Made by a program: the position numbers and the translations under genes
Shown here: in pieces, positions 16,932-26,908 of the stretch
How the letters are laid out: each line of letters begins with the position of its first letter
How positions within the stretch are numbered: position 1 is the first letter of the stretch
Assembly: GCF_012396015.1 (NCBI RefSeq)
Contig: NZ_JAAXOQ010000007.1
Span: 62,001 to 126,000, forward strand
Origin: Tsukamurella spumae
Lineage (GTDB): Bacteria; Actinomycetota; Actinomycetes; Mycobacteriales; Mycobacteriaceae
DNA length: 64,000 nt
Reading direction: 5' to 3'
The notes under the pieces: model-generated
What the model was told of the DNA's origin: nothing
The model's database searches: none
Seen by the model: only the letters and a program-made list of their open reading frames with translations

Positions 16932-17518
16932 GACAGCAGGCACTGGCGCAGCACCAGGCTGCGGATCGTCTGCGACGAGACGGACGTGTCGGAGACCTGA
17001 TAGGTCATGCCGAGGTTGTAGCTGAAATAGAAGAAGTCGCGGTACGTGGGGGCGATGTCGGCGTTCCAGTCGATCCCACCGGGCCGATCACCGGGGTCGC
17101 CGTAGTACTCCGCGGCGTACTGCGTCGCGTAGGTCAGGTGCAGCGCGGCCCACACCGCGAACGCCGCGAGCAATGCGGCGGCCGCACCCGCGTCCTTGTT
17201 GGCGGACTTGCCCGCGACGAGGAGCGCCACGATGGCGGCGAGGCCGCTCAGGGCGATCACCGCGACGGCGATCTCGGCGATCCGCGGCCGGAAGTTCTCC
17301 CGCTGCACCGTCGCCCGGGTCGCCTCCGCGTCGAGGGGCCAGAGCACCGCCCACCCCGTGACCACGAACACCGCGGCGGCCGCGCCGATCCCGACCAGGA
17401 CGCCCAACGTGCCGTCGAGCAGCGCACCCGCGATCACCGCGGCGATCGCGCCGACGACCAGCGCGATCACCGCACGCGCGGAGACGGACAGCAGTGGCCC
17501 CGGGGCCCGACGAGTCAT
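16865..17518 (-). CDS. DUF1345 membrane protein
   Basis: The 217-residue protein has five hydrophobic helices and the DUF1345 signature near the C-terminus ([20 protein letters not shown]). The function of the family is unknown. It overlaps the convergent TetR-type gene by 67 bases at the 3' end and follows hflX-side genes on the same strand with a gap of 18 bases, so it could be read through from hflX. Confidence 0.82.
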   Translation of the reverse strand: MTRRAPGPLLSVSARAVIALVVGAIAAVIAGALLDGTLGVLVGIGAAAAVFVVTGWAVLWPLDAEATRATVQRENFRPRIAEIAVAVIALSGLAAIVALLVAGKSANKDAGAAAALLAAFAVWAALHLTYATQYAAEYYGDPGDRPGGIDWNADIAPTYRDFFYFSYNLGMTYQVSDTSVSSQTIRSLVLRQCLLSYVFGTLILATAINLVVGIVSG

Positions 17519-17536
17519 GGTTTCGATTGTGCGCGA

Positions 17537-18955
17537 CTACTGCGCGAAGCGCGCCAGCAGCCCCGCGAGCGCGCCCGGCACCCGCGCGACGATCCGCGTA
17601 CCGTCGGCCTCGTGGTCCGCACTGACCACCGTGCCCTCGGCGTGGATCCGGGCGACCAGGTCTCCCCGCTCGTACGGCAGCAGCGCGGCCACCTCGACAT
17701 CACCCGCGGTGATCAGCCCGGTCAGCTCGTCGAGCAGCTCGTCGATGCCCTCGCGGGTGTGCGCGGAGACGAACACCGCATCGGGCAGCGCGACGCGCAG
17801 CTGCGCGAGCACCACCGGGTCGGCGGCGTCGATCTTGTTGACCACGAGCAACTCCCGCGGCAGCGTCGCCTCCCGCTCGCCCGCGACCTCGCGCAGCACG
17901 TGCCGCACCGCGTCGATCTGGCGCTGCGGCATCGGGTCGCTGCCGTCCACCACGTGCAGGAGCAGATCGGCGTCGACCACCTCCTCCAGCGTGGACCGGA
18001 AGGCCTCGACGAGCTGCGTGGGAAGGTGCCGCACGAACCCGACGGTGTCGGTGAAGACCACGTCGCGGCCGTCGGCCAGCGTGCTCTGCCGGGTGGTCGG
18101 GTCGAGAGTCGCGAACAGCGCGTTCTGCACCAGCACACCGGCATCGGTGAGCGCGTTGAGCAGGCTCGACTTGCCCGCGTTGGTGTACCCGGCGATGGCC
18201 ACCGACGGCACGCCGGAGCGGCGGCGCTGCCCGCGCTTGGTGTCGCGGGCCTGCTTCATGCCCTTGATCTCCCGGCGCAGCTTGGCCATCCGCTCGCGGA
18301 TCCGGCGACGATCGGTCTCGATCTTCGTCTCACCGGGGCCGCGCAGTCCCACGCCGCCGTTGCTGCCGGCGCGGCCGCCGGCCTGCCGGGACAGCGCCTC
18401 GCCCCAGCCACGCAGCCGCGGCAGCATGTACTCCATCTGCGCGAGGCTGACCTGCGCCTTGCCCTCGCGGGAGGTGGCGTGCTGGGCGAAGATGTCGAGG
18501 ATCAGGGCCGTGCGGTCGATGACCTTGACCTTGACCACCTTCTCCAACGCGTTGAGCTGCGCGGGCGTGAGCTCGCCGTCGCAGATCACCGTGTCGGCGC
18601 CCGTGGCGAGAACGACCTCGCGCAGCTCGTGCGCCTTGCCGGAGCCGATGTAGGTCGCCGGATCGGGACGGTCGCGGCGCTGGATCACACCGTCGAGGAC
18701 GACGGAGCCCGCCGTCTCCGCGAGGGCCTTCAGCTCGGCCAGGGACGAGTCCGCCTCCGCCGCGGACCCCTCGGTCCACACGCCCACGAGCACGACCTGC
18801 TCGAGGCGCAGCTGCCGGTACTCGACCTCGGTGACGTCATCGAGCTCGGTGGACAGGCCGACGACGCGGCGGAGCGAGGACCGCTCCTGGAGTTGGAGTT
18901 CACCGACGGTCGGCTGATGCGCGTCGGTCGGTTCCCAGGTATCTGTCTGTGTCAT
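17537..18955 (-). CDS. hflX: HflX, ribosome-associated GTPase
   Basis: The 472-residue protein has an N-terminal HflX domain (TYIGSGKAHEL, then DGELTPAQLNALE), a coiled-coil linker (RIRERMAKLRREIKG) and the G domain. The G-domain motifs are GYTNAGKSSLLN (G1), DTVGFVRHLP (G3) and NKID (G4). It binds 50S subunits and rescues stalled or heat-stressed ribosomes. I chose the ATG at 18955 because the conserved core follows it; the long upstream extension only runs through dapF out of frame. It lies 64 bases downstream of dapF in the hflX-dapF-miaA order of mycobacteria. Confidence 0.93.
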   Translation of the reverse strand: MTQTDTWEPTDAHQPTVGELQLQERSSLRRVVGLSTELDDVTEVEYRQLRLEQVVLVGVWTEGSAAEADSSLAELKALAETAGSVVLDGVIQRRDRPDPATYIGSGKAHELREVVLATGADTVICDGELTPAQLNALEKVVKVKVIDRTALILDIFAQHATSREGKAQVSLAQMEYMLPRLRGWGEALSRQAGGRAGSNGGVGLRGPGETKIETDRRRIRERMAKLRREIKGMKQARDTKRGQRRRSGVPSVAIAGYTNAGKSSLLNALTDAGVLVQNALFATLDPTTRQSTLADGRDVVFTDTVGFVRHLPTQLVEAFRSTLEEVVDADLLLHVVDGSDPMPQRQIDAVRHVLREVAGEREATLPRELLVVNKIDAADPVVLAQLRVALPDAVFVSAHTREGIDELLDELTGLITAGDVEVAALLPYERGDLVARIHAEGTVVSADHEADGTRIVARVPGALAGLLARFAQ

Positions 18956-19019
18956 ATGAGACCCATTCTCGCACGTCGGGGCGATGCGGGTCACGCGAGT
19001 TTTCGCAGGGCGAAACCGC

Positions 19020-19898
19020 TCACAGTGCGGACAGGCGCGCCGTACCGGAGGCGACGATGCGGCTGGGGCCGCGCAGCACGGCACCGTCGGCCTCGACGGT
19101 GACGGTGACGACCCCGCCCGGCACGTGCACGTCCACCTCGCCGGTCTCGGCACCGTCGGCGCGCAACGCCGCGACCGCCGCGGCGACGGTGCCCGTCCCG
19201 CAGGACCGGGTCTCCCCGGAGCCGCGCTCGTGCACCCGCATGTGGATCGCGCCGTCGGCGGGCGGGGTGATGATCTCGACATTGGTGCCGTGCGGGAACA
19301 GTCCGTGATCGAAGGTGGGCCGGCTCGCCACGTCGAGGGCCGCGAGGCCCTCGACGGTGAGTCCGGGCACGACGCACGCGATGTGCGGGTTGCCCACGTC
19401 GACGGCGATCCCCGCCAGGTCCCGCCCGTCGACCCCCGCCGAGGACGTTCCGAAGACGCGCGCCACACCCATCGAGACGGACACCTCCGCCACCTCCGGA
19501 TCCGCGTGGTGCACGTGTACGGGCTTGGCGCCCGACCGCGAGCCGACGACGAACTCGTCACCGGCGACCAGCGCGGACGCCGCGAGGAAGTGCGCGAACA
19601 CCCGAACGCCGTTGCCGCACATCTCGGCGATGGAGCCGTCGGCGTTGCGGTAGTCCATGAACCAGTCGTCGCGGGCGACGTCGTCGGGCAGCGCATCGAG
19701 GACACCCGCGTCGAGCAGATCACCGGCGCGGGCGACGCGCAGCACGCCGTCGGCCCCGATCCCCGCCCGGCGGTCGCACAGGGCCGCGACCAGCTCCGGC
19801 GTGAGGTCGATGTCGACGCCCGGATCCGGCAGGATCACGAAGTCGTTCTCCGTGCCGTGCCCCTTGAGGAAGTCCACAGCCGTCATCGCGCCCGTCAT
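19020..19898 (-). CDS. dapF: DapF, diaminopimelate epimerase
   Basis: The enzyme converts LL- to meso-diaminopimelate for peptidoglycan and lysine. It starts in the pattern [16 protein letters not shown]. The two catalytic cysteines are in [11 protein letters not shown] and [10 protein letters not shown]. Two starts are possible, ATG at 19898 (292 residues) or at 19886, four codons later; neither has a strong ribosome site and family alignment slightly favours the later one. It is followed by hflX and preceded by miaA with a gap of 10 bases, so the three are probably co-transcribed. Confidence 0.93.
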   Translation of the reverse strand: MTGAMTAVDFLKGHGTENDFVILPDPGVDIDLTPELVAALCDRRAGIGADGVLRVARAGDLLDAGVLDALPDDVARDDWFMDYRNADGSIAEMCGNGVRVFAHFLAASALVAGDEFVVGSRSGAKPVHVHHADPEVAEVSVSMGVARVFGTSSAGVDGRDLAGIAVDVGNPHIACVVPGLTVEGLAALDVASRPTFDHGLFPHGTNVEIITPPADGAIHMRVHERGSGETRSCGTGTVAAAVAALRADGAETGEVDVHVPGGVVTVTVEADGAVLRGPSRIVASGTARLSAL

Positions 19899-19908
19899 GA
19901 CGCCCAGT

Positions 19909-20832
19909 CTACGGGCGGCGGACGGCTGCGGCGTGCGCGGCCAGCGCCGCGTCGAGCAGGTCGGGTGCGGCACCGTCGAGCCAGGTCACCCGCGGGTCGC
20001 GCCGGAACCAGGACCGCTGCCGCCGGACGTAGCGCCGCGTGCCGATGAAGGTCAGCTCGCGGGCGTGGTCCAGGTCGTACTCGCCGTCGAGGGCGGCGAG
20101 CACCTGCGCGTACCCGATCGCCCGGGACGCGGTCACGCCGTCGCGCAGTCCCCGCGCCTCGAGGACGCGGACCTCGTCGACGAGGCCGCCCTCGAACATG
20201 CGACGGGTGCGCAGGTCGATGCGGGCGTCGAGCAGCTCGGTGTCGCGGTCCAGCGCGACGATCGCCGTGTCCCAGCGGGCGGGACCGATCTGCGGCGCCG
20301 AGGCGGCGAAGGGCGCGCCGGTGATCGTCACGACCTCGAGCGCCCGGACGATCCGGCGGCCGTCGGTGGGGAGGATCTTGGCGCCCGCCGCGGGGTCGAG
20401 CGCGGCCAGCTCACGGTGGAGGGCGAGCGCGCCGACCTCGGCCAACCGATCCTCGAACCGGGCGCGCACGGCGGGGTCGGTGGCCGGGAAACTCCACTCG
20501 TCGAGGAGGGCCTGGAAGTACATCATCGAGCCGCCGACGATCACGGGGGTCCGGCCGGCGGCGAGCAGTGCCTCGACGTCCGCCCGCGCCCGCTCCTGGT
20601 AGGCGGCGACGGTGGCGGTCTCGGTCACCTCCAGCACGTCGAGCTGGTGGTGTTCGATGCCGCGACGCTCGGCGACCGGCAACTTCGCCGTGCCGATGTC
20701 CATGCCGCGGTACATCTGCATCGCATCGATGTTGATGATCTCGCCGTCGAGCCGCTCCGCGAGGTCGAGCGCGAGATCGGACTTGCCGGTCGCCGTGGGG
20801 CCGACGACGGCGACCGGTCTCGCGGTGCTCAC
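19909..20832 (-). CDS. miaA: MiaA, tRNA dimethylallyltransferase
   Basis: The 307-residue enzyme adds dimethylallyl to A37 of tRNAs reading codons that begin with U. The P-loop is [11 protein letters not shown]. Also visible are [18 protein letters not shown], with the substrate-binding Asp, and [17 protein letters not shown] near the C-terminus for tRNA contact. The start is GTG at 20832, which overlaps the stop of the upstream gene (GTGA), indicating translational coupling. MiaB, acting next on the same base, is encoded 4 kb away at 24520-26031. Confidence 0.94.
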   Translation of the reverse strand: MSTARPVAVVGPTATGKSDLALDLAERLDGEIINIDAMQMYRGMDIGTAKLPVAERRGIEHHQLDVLEVTETATVAAYQERARADVEALLAAGRTPVIVGGSMMYFQALLDEWSFPATDPAVRARFEDRLAEVGALALHRELAALDPAAGAKILPTDGRRIVRALEVVTITGAPFAASAPQIGPARWDTAIVALDRDTELLDARIDLRTRRMFEGGLVDEVRVLEARGLRDGVTASRAIGYAQVLAALDGEYDLDHARELTFIGTRRYVRRQRSWFRRDPRVTWLDGAAPDLLDAALAAHAAAVRRP

Positions 20833-21458
20833 TCGGCTCCGCCGGTCGCGACCAGGTAGCCGACGCCGAAGGGCGCACCCCGGTAGAGCACGTCGGCGCG
20901 GCCGCCCACGGCCTCCGCGAGGGCGCGCCACGCGCCGCCGAGCCCGTCCGACGGTGCGCCGTCCGTCACGGCCGCGACCTGCGCGTCGAAGAGCGCCGCG
21001 TCCTCGGGACGGTGGCCGCCGGGCGCGCGGGCGGTGAGCGTGTTCGGGCCGTCGAGCACGAACAGCAGGCCCTCGGCCTGGTCGTCCGCGGCGACGATCC
21101 GCGCCGACGGCGCGGCGCTCCCCCGCAGCCACGCGGCGATGAGCAGCGGGAGCGGCAGGTCCGGGCTCGGCGGCAGGTCGTTCGACGGTGCGCCGGGCCC
21201 GGTCGTCACGAGCACGTCGGCACCGAACCCGACGAAGGTCCCGGAGGCGGGCAGGTCGGCACCGTCGGCGCTGGTCAGCGGCTCGGCACTGACGACACGC
21301 CAGGTGCGTGCGCGCTCGCCGAGCCAATGCCCGGCCGCGAGGACGCGCTCCCGGAGGCGGTCCGCATCCCCGTCACCGGGCAGCCCGACCAGCTCGGGAA
21401 CGAGCAGCGGGGCGCCGGGGATCACGGCAACGGGCCGGTGACGCTGAGACGAGTGCAC
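20829..21458 (-). CDS. Conserved actinobacterial protein, class III extradiol dioxygenase-like (Rv2728c type)
   Basis: A protein of about 209 residues with the start [16 protein letters not shown] and a C-terminal [20 protein letters not shown]. Position directly before miaA and general pattern match the Rv2728c family, annotated as resembling the LigB-type dioxygenase fold. No metal ligand set is evident, so catalytic activity is doubtful. The start is probably GTG at 21458; the frame stays open much further upstream but only antisense to the DUF349 gene. The stop overlaps the miaA GTG. Confidence 0.7.
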   Translation of the reverse strand: MHSSQRHRPVAVIPGAPLLVPELVGLPGDGDADRLRERVLAAGHWLGERARTWRVVSAEPLTSADGADLPASGTFVGFGADVLVTTGPGAPSNDLPPSPDLPLPLLIAAWLRGSAAPSARIVAADDQAEGLLFVLDGPNTLTARAPGGHRPEDAALFDAQVAAVTDGAPSDGLGGAWRALAEAVGGRADVLYRGAPFGVGYLVATGGAE

Positions 21459-21584
21459 GAGAAGAACGCTAATCGATCGCGCCGACGGGCCCGCGGAGTG
21501 CTTCAATGGATCGGAGGGTCCGCGTACGGCGCGGGTCCATGACGACGGCAGCCGTGACGCGCGGCGCAGACGAAGGGGAACCCC

Positions 21585-22970
21585 GTGGCCGAGAACGACC
21601 CGATCGCCGAGACCACTCCGATCGAGAGCGCCGCTCCGAAGCCCGTTCCGGGCGCCCGGCCCGGCCCCAAGCCGCACCCGGGACCCCGCCCCGGCGGTGC
21701 GCGCCCGCACGCTCCCGCGGCGACGCAGGCCGCGCCGCGGACCCGCCCGGCCTCCGACCCGACCAAGCACGGCCGGGTCGACGAGGACGGCACCGTCTAC
21801 GTGATCACCTCCGGGGGCGAACGCGCCGTCGGGTCGTGGCAGGCCGGCGAGGGCGCCGAGGGCCTCGCCCACTACGGCCGCAAGTACGACGAGCTCGCCA
21901 CCGAGGTCGAGGTGCTCGAAGAGCGCCTCGCCAGCGGCACGAGCGACCCGAAGAAGATCCGCGCCGCCGCGCAGCAGGTGGCGGACACGCTGCCGACCGC
22001 GGCCGTGGTCGGCGATCTCGACGGCCTGGCGGCCCGGGTGGGCGCACTGTTGACCGGCGCCGACACCGCGATCGTCACGGCGCAGGCCGATCGCGAGAAG
22101 AACCGCGCCGAGGGCATCGCCCGCAAGGAGGCGCTCGCCGCCGAGGCCGAGACGATCGCCGCCGAGGCCACCCAGTGGAAGACCGCCGGCGACCGGATGC
22201 GGGCGCTGCTCGACGAGTGGAAGACGATCAAGGGCGTCGACCGCAAGACCGACGATGCGCTGTGGAAGCGCTACTCGAAGGCGCGCGACGCCTTCAACAA
22301 GCGGCGCGGCGCGCACTTCGCCGAGCTCGACCGGGATCGCGCCGGCGCGAAGGCGCGCAAGGAGGAGCTGATCGCCGAAGCCGAGAAGCTCAAGAACGAC
22401 ACCTCGTGGGGCGAGACCTCCGCGAAGTTCCGCGACCTGCTCGCCAAGTGGAAGGCCGCCGGCCGCGCACCACGCGACACCGACGATGCCCTGTGGGCAC
22501 GGTTCAAGGGCATTCAGGACGAGTTCTTCGCGGCGCGCAACGCCGCCGCCGACGAGCGGGACGCGGAGTTCACCGAGAACGGCAAGGCGAAGAAGGCGCT
22601 GCTCGACGAGTACACCCCGCGGATCGAGTCCGCGGCGAATCTCGCCGCGCAGAAGTCCGCCCTGCGCGAGCTGCAGGACAAGTGGGAGGCCATCGGCAAG
22701 GTCCCGCGCGACCAGATGGGCTCGCTCGAGGCCGGTATCCGCGCGCTGGAGAAGAAGATCAAGGCCGCCGACGACACCCAGTGGCGGCGCACCGACCCCG
22801 AGGCCACGGCCCGCGCGGCACAGTTCCGTGACCGCGTCGCCCAGTTCGAGGACCAGGCGGACAAGGCCGAGAAGGCCGGCAAGACCAAGGACGCCGTGCG
22901 GCTGCGCGAGCAGGCCGACCAGTGGCGCGAGTGGGCGGATGCCGCGGAGGGTGCGGTCGAGAGCCGGTAG
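21585..22970 (+). CDS. DUF349 coiled-coil protein (Rv2731 type)
   Basis: The 461-residue protein has a Pro- and Ala-rich N-terminus of about 65 residues, then repeated DUF349 units (ATQWKTAGDRMRALLDEWKT, ALWKRYSKARDAFNKRRGAHF, ALWARFKGIQDEFFAARN). Each unit is rich in Trp, Lys and Glu and forms long helices. The family resembles mycobacterial Rv2731, found at the same place between miaA and miaB. Its role is unsettled. The start is GTG with AAGGGGAA upstream. An ATPase gene follows 13 bases later, probably in the same transcript. Confidence 0.85.
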   Translation: MAENDPIAETTPIESAAPKPVPGARPGPKPHPGPRPGGARPHAPAATQAAPRTRPASDPTKHGRVDEDGTVYVITSGGERAVGSWQAGEGAEGLAHYGRKYDELATEVEVLEERLASGTSDPKKIRAAAQQVADTLPTAAVVGDLDGLAARVGALLTGADTAIVTAQADREKNRAEGIARKEALAAEAETIAAEATQWKTAGDRMRALLDEWKTIKGVDRKTDDALWKRYSKARDAFNKRRGAHFAELDRDRAGAKARKEELIAEAEKLKNDTSWGETSAKFRDLLAKWKAAGRAPRDTDDALWARFKGIQDEFFAARNAAADERDAEFTENGKAKKALLDEYTPRIESAANLAAQKSALRELQDKWEAIGKVPRDQMGSLEAGIRALEKKIKAADDTQWRRTDPEATARAAQFRDRVAQFEDQADKAEKAGKTKDAVRLREQADQWREWADAAEGAVESR

Positions 22971-22983
22971 CCGCGAGGCGACG

Positions 22984-23817
22984 ATGTTCGTCGATGGCAT
23001 CTCCGTCGGCTCGTCGGGCGCCGGGCTCCCCCGCTGGGTCCGGGGGGTACCCGCGCTCAAGCCCCTGATCGACGGTGCGCGGCTGGCGTTGACGGCGCCG
23101 GTGACCTTCCTCGTCGGGGAGAACGGTTCGGGCAAGTCGACGCTCGTCGAGGCGGTCGCGGAACAGTTCGGGCTCGATGCGCGTGGTGGCCGGGCCGCAG
23201 TCCTGGGCGGCAACCTCGACACCGAGAAGACGCCTCTCGGTGAATCGTTGCGCCTCGACCTGACGCATCGCGGACTGGCGATGCGCCGAGGCCCGCGGAC
23301 CGGCCGGCACGGGTTCTTCCTCCGCGCCGAAACGGTCCTCGAGATGAACGAGCGGTTCGGCGGGAGGTACGGCTACTGGAGCGATGTCGACGTCCAGAGC
23401 CACGGCGAGGGCTTCTTCACCATCTTCGACACGATGCTGACCGAGCCCGGATTCTACGTCTTCGACGAGCCCGAGTCGGCTCTGTCGTTCCACTCGTGCC
23501 TGCGGCTCGTGGCACTGTTCGAGCAGCTGCGCGACAGCGGCTCGCAGATCCTCTGCGCCACGCACTCCCCGATCCTGACCGCACTGCCCGGCGCGCAGAT
23601 CGTCGAGATGACGCCGACCGGGCCGATACCGACCTCATGGCGCGACCTCGAGCTGGTCCGACACTGGCAGCGCTTCCTCGACCATCCCGAGACCTATCTC
23701 GACGAGCTGGTCACGCGCACCGTCGAACCGGACACCGAACCGGAGCGCGCCGCGTCCGCCGAGGACGAGCTCGAACTGATCCGGCGCGTACGTGCCCGGA
23801 TCTACGGGGACGACTGA
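22984..23817 (+). CDS. Stand-alone ABC/OLD-like ATPase
   Basis: The 277-residue protein has Walker A FLVGENGSGKSTLVEAVAEQ near residue 45 and Walker B with catalytic Glu in GFYVFDEPESALSF. An H-loop-like CATHSPILTALPGA follows. No membrane or nuclease domain is visible. This is the compact AAA_21/OLD-like ATPase type often annotated as a predicted ATPase; related proteins act alone or with nucleases. It sits 13 bases after the DUF349 gene with GAGG before the ATG, at a place where the comparable mycobacterial locus has no such gene as I recall it. Function is unknown. Confidence 0.8.
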   Translation: MFVDGISVGSSGAGLPRWVRGVPALKPLIDGARLALTAPVTFLVGENGSGKSTLVEAVAEQFGLDARGGRAAVLGGNLDTEKTPLGESLRLDLTHRGLAMRRGPRTGRHGFFLRAETVLEMNERFGGRYGYWSDVDVQSHGEGFFTIFDTMLTEPGFYVFDEPESALSFHSCLRLVALFEQLRDSGSQILCATHSPILTALPGAQIVEMTPTGPIPTSWRDLELVRHWQRFLDHPETYLDELVTRTVEPDTEPERAASAEDELELIRRVRARIYGDD

Positions 23818-23821
23818 GCGA

Positions 23822-24457
23822 TCAGGACTCGTCGGTGGGTCGCTGCGCGCGCGGCACACCGTTGCCGATGCGGTTGGACCGTGCGAAGTCCTCCCACTCC
23901 TGCGCGGCGTCCCGTCGCTCCTGCTCCGCGGCGAGCTGGAACGGCGACCGGGCCCAGATGGTCTTGATCCACACGACGGCGAGCACGATCATCGCCAGCC
24001 AGCCCAGGTAGAGGCCGATGCCCGCACCGCTCGGCGGCTCGCCGTGCAGGCCGTTGGTCTGCCGGGACCAGACCGACAGCAGGCCGAAGACCACGGCGAC
24101 GCCGCTGCCCGCGCCCGCGATCACCGAGAGCACCCACCGGCGGGTGAGCAGCGCGGCGCCGGAGGCGAAGACGCCGAACACCACCTCGAGCCACACGAAC
24201 ACCTTCGACACGATCACCAGCGAACTGCCCGCGACGCGCGGGTCGCCCGTGATGATCTCGATACCCGTGACGGACCCGGTGTGCGGGAGCGCGAGGGAAC
24301 CGATCACCGCGACCACCGCGATCGCGGCGACCAGGATGCGCGGGCCGACCTGGAACTCGCCGGCCAGCTTGCGCTCGACCGACTCGACCTGCGTGCGCAG
24401 ACCCTCCAGCTCGTCGGCGCTCCGGGGGTTCTCGCTGTCGGCGTTCATGAACCCCAT
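23822..24457 (-). CDS. Conserved membrane protein (Rv2732c type)
   Basis: A protein of about 211 residues with a short N-terminal coiled coil (DELEGLRTQVESVERKLAGE), four hydrophobic helices and a C-terminal soluble segment (ARSPFQLAAEQERRDAAQEW). Size and position, after miaB on the same strand, match M. tuberculosis Rv2732c, of unknown function. ATG at 24457 and ATG at 24448 are both plausible; the former has GGGGTGG upstream. The gap to the miaB stop is 62 bases. Confidence 0.75.
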   Translation of the reverse strand: MGFMNADSENPRSADELEGLRTQVESVERKLAGEFQVGPRILVAAIAVVAVIGSLALPHTGSVTGIEIITGDPRVAGSSLVIVSKVFVWLEVVFGVFASGAALLTRRWVLSVIAGAGSGVAVVFGLLSVWSRQTNGLHGEPPSGAGIGLYLGWLAMIVLAVVWIKTIWARSPFQLAAEQERRDAAQEWEDFARSNRIGNGVPRAQRPTDES

Positions 24458-24519
24458 TGTCCACCCCGCGCCCGGACTTGTCTCCTACAGGTCGTCGTAG
24501 CGCACCGTCGGACCGCCGG

Positions 24520-26031
24520 TCAGCAGGTCGAACAGCCCGACGGGGCCGGGGCGGAGGCCACCTCCGGGCGACCCACGGGCGGCAATCCGAGCCCGACCCC
24601 GACGGGCGCCGTCACGGGCGTGATCTCCGCCTCGACGTTGTCGCCCGCGCGGGTGCGCCGATGGGTCAGCACGCCGGCGTCGGCGATCAGGTGGTGCGGC
24701 GCGGCACCGGTGATCTCGACCTCGACGACATCGCCGGGGCGCACACCCTCCCGCCCGACGAAGTGCACGAGCCGGCCGTCGCGGGCGCGCCCGGACATGC
24801 GCTTGGTCTCCGCGTCCTTGCGACCCTCACCGAGCGCGACGAGCAGTTCGACGGTGCGCCCCACCTGCTTGGCGTTCTCCTCGAGCGTGATCCGCTCCTG
24901 CAGCTCGATCAGCCGCATGTACCGCTCCTGCACGACGGCCTTCGGCAGCTGATCGGGCAGGTCCGCGGCGGGGGTGCCGGGCCGGATCGAGTACTGGAAG
25001 GTGAAGGCGCTGGAGAACCGGGCCTTCTCGACCACGTCGAGGGTGGCCTGGAAGTCCTCCTCCGTCTCCCCCGGGAAGCCGACGATGATGTCGGTGGTGA
25101 TGGCGGCGTGCGGGATCTTCTCGCGCACGCGGTCGAGGATGCCGAGGAACTTGGCGCTGCGGTAGCTGCGACGCATCTCCTTGAGCACGCGGTCCGAGCC
25201 GGATTGCAGCGGCATGTGCAGCTGGGGGCAGATGGTGGGGGTCTCGGCCATCGCGTCGATGACATCGTCGGTGAACTCGGCGGGGTGCGGGCTGGTGAAC
25301 CGCACGCGCTCCAGGCCCTCGATGCGGCCGCAGGCGCGCAGGAGGTCGGCGAAGGCGCCGCGGTCGCGCGGGAGCTCGGGGTCGGCGAAGTTCACGCCGT
25401 AGGCGTTGACGTTCTGGCCGAGCAGCGTGACCTCGGAGACGCCCTGGTCGACGAGGGCCTGCACCTCGGCGAGGATGTCGCCCGGACGGCGGTCGACCTC
25501 CTTGCCGCGCAGGCTCGGCACGATGCAGAAGGTGCAGGTGTTGTTGCAGCCGACCGAGATGGAGACCCATCCGGCGTACGCGCTCTCGCGGCGGGCGGGC
25601 AGCGTCGACGGGAAGGCGTCCAGCGCCTCCTTGATCTCGACCTCGGCCTTCTCGTTGTGCCGGGCGCGCTCGAGCAGGGTCGGGAGCGAGCCGATGTTGT
25701 GCGTACCGAAGACCACGTCGACCCACGGGGCCTTCTTGACGACGGTGCCGCGGTCCTTCTGGGCGAGGCAGCCGCCGACGGCGATCTGCATCCCCGGGCG
25801 CTCCTTCTTGATCGGCGCCAGGTGACTGAGGTTGCCGTACAGCTTGTTGTCGGCGTTCTCGCGGACCGCGCAGGTGTTGAACACCACCAGATCGGCCTGC
25901 TCGTCGCCGTCCGCGCGCACGTACCCGGCGTCCTCGAGCAGGCCCGAGAGGCGCTCGGAGTCGTGCACGTTCATCTGACACCCGTAGGTGCGGACCTCGT
26001 ACGTTCGGCTGGCGGGAGCTGCTTCGATCAC
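24520..26031 (-). CDS. miaB: MiaB, tRNA-2-methylthio-N6-dimethylallyladenosine synthase
   Basis: The 503-residue radical-SAM methylthiotransferase has the N-terminal UPF0004 domain with cluster cysteines ([27 protein letters not shown]). The radical-SAM motif [18 protein letters not shown] and a C-terminal TRAM domain ([11 protein letters not shown], then [16 protein letters not shown]) follow. It adds the methylthio group at C2 of i6A37 after MiaA. The start is GTG at 26031 with GGAGAG just before it; the larger upstream open frame runs antisense to the glutamate transporter. A Pro-rich tail follows the TRAM domain. Confidence 0.94.
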   Translation of the reverse strand: MIEAAPASRTYEVRTYGCQMNVHDSERLSGLLEDAGYVRADGDEQADLVVFNTCAVRENADNKLYGNLSHLAPIKKERPGMQIAVGGCLAQKDRGTVVKKAPWVDVVFGTHNIGSLPTLLERARHNEKAEVEIKEALDAFPSTLPARRESAYAGWVSISVGCNNTCTFCIVPSLRGKEVDRRPGDILAEVQALVDQGVSEVTLLGQNVNAYGVNFADPELPRDRGAFADLLRACGRIEGLERVRFTSPHPAEFTDDVIDAMAETPTICPQLHMPLQSGSDRVLKEMRRSYRSAKFLGILDRVREKIPHAAITTDIIVGFPGETEEDFQATLDVVEKARFSSAFTFQYSIRPGTPAADLPDQLPKAVVQERYMRLIELQERITLEENAKQVGRTVELLVALGEGRKDAETKRMSGRARDGRLVHFVGREGVRPGDVVEVEITGAAPHHLIADAGVLTHRRTRAGDNVEAEITPVTAPVGVGLGLPPVGRPEVASAPAPSGCSTC

Positions 26032-26124
26032 CTCTCCAGGATATCGGCGACCGCAAATCCGGCCCGAAGGTAGATTTCCGGTACCAATACTGCGGACTTT
26101 ACTCGGACGAAACCTGATCAAACA

Positions 26125-26130
26125 TAGGGT
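26125..26130 (+). promoter_or_regulatory. Putative gluA -10 element (leaderless start)
   Basis: TAGGGT matches TANNNT and ends 7 bases before the gluA ATG. No ribosome site precedes the ATG, so the first gene of the transporter operon is probably translated from a leaderless mRNA. Confidence 0.45.
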
Positions 26131-26137
26131 CTTACCC

Positions 26138-26908
26138 ATGACTACTCCCGCAGCGACCGGGCCCACCGGCGCGGTCCCGATGATCGATATCGAGTCCGTC
26201 GACAAACACTTCGGCGCCCTGCACGTACTGAAGGACATCAACCTCACGGTCCCGAAGGGGCAGGTCGTGGTCATGCTGGGCCCGTCCGGCTCCGGCAAGT
26301 CCACGCTGTGCCGCACCATCAACCGGCTCGAGCCCATCGACTCCGGCACCATCAAGATCGACGGTGCGCTGCTGCCCTCCGAGGGACGGGGCCTGGCGAA
26401 CCTCCGTGCCGAGGTCGGCATGGTGTTCCAGTCGTTCAACCTGTTCGCGCACAAGACGATCCTCGACAACGTGACGCTGGGCCCGCTCAAGGTCCGCAAG
26501 ATGAACAAGGCCGACGCGGAGAAGCGGGCACTCGAGCTGCTCGACCGGGTGGGCATCGTCGCGCAGAAGGACAAGTACCCGGCCCAACTGTCCGGCGGGC
26601 AGCAGCAGCGCGTCGCGATCGCGCGCGCTCTCGCCATGGGGCCGAAGGTCATGTTGTTCGACGAGCCGACCTCGGCGCTCGACCCCGAGATGGTCAACGA
26701 GGTCCTCGACGTCATGGTCGGCCTCGCCAAGGACGGCATGACGATGGTCTGCGTGACCCACGAGATGGGCTTCGCCCGCAAGGCCGCGGACCGGATCCTG
26801 TTCCTCGCGGACGGCCAGATCGTCGAGGACACCGACCCCGAGTCCTTCTTCACCGCGCCGAAGTCCGACCGGGCGAAGGACTTCCTCGGCAAGATCCTGG
26901 GGCACTGA
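26138..26908 (+). CDS. gluA: GluA-type ABC transporter ATPase (glutamate/polar amino acid)
   Basis: The 256-residue ATPase carries Walker [10 protein letters not shown] (about residue 50), Q-loop VFQSFNLF, signature LSGGQQQR, Walker [14 protein letters not shown] and the H-loop [13 protein letters not shown]. It closely resembles GluA/GlnQ ATPases of polar amino acid uptake systems. It is the first gene of a four-gene unit with two permeases and a binding lipoprotein, and its stop overlaps the next ATG by one base (TGATG). The substrate is probably glutamate, by analogy with gluABCD of corynebacteria. Confidence 0.9.
   Translation: MTTPAATGPTGAVPMIDIESVDKHFGALHVLKDINLTVPKGQVVVMLGPSGSGKSTLCRTINRLEPIDSGTIKIDGALLPSEGRGLANLRAEVGMVFQSFNLFAHKTILDNVTLGPLKVRKMNKADAEKRALELLDRVGIVAQKDKYPAQLSGGQQQRVAIARALAMGPKVMLFDEPTSALDPEMVNEVLDVMVGLAKDGMTMVCVTHEMGFARKAADRILFLADGQIVEDTDPESFFTAPKSDRAKDFLGKILGH

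Noticed and set aside
16319-19102. Long plus-strand open frame of about 927 codons across TetR, DUF1345 and hflX
   Set aside because: It is antisense to hflX and DUF1345, each with clear family motifs, and its product is low-complexity.
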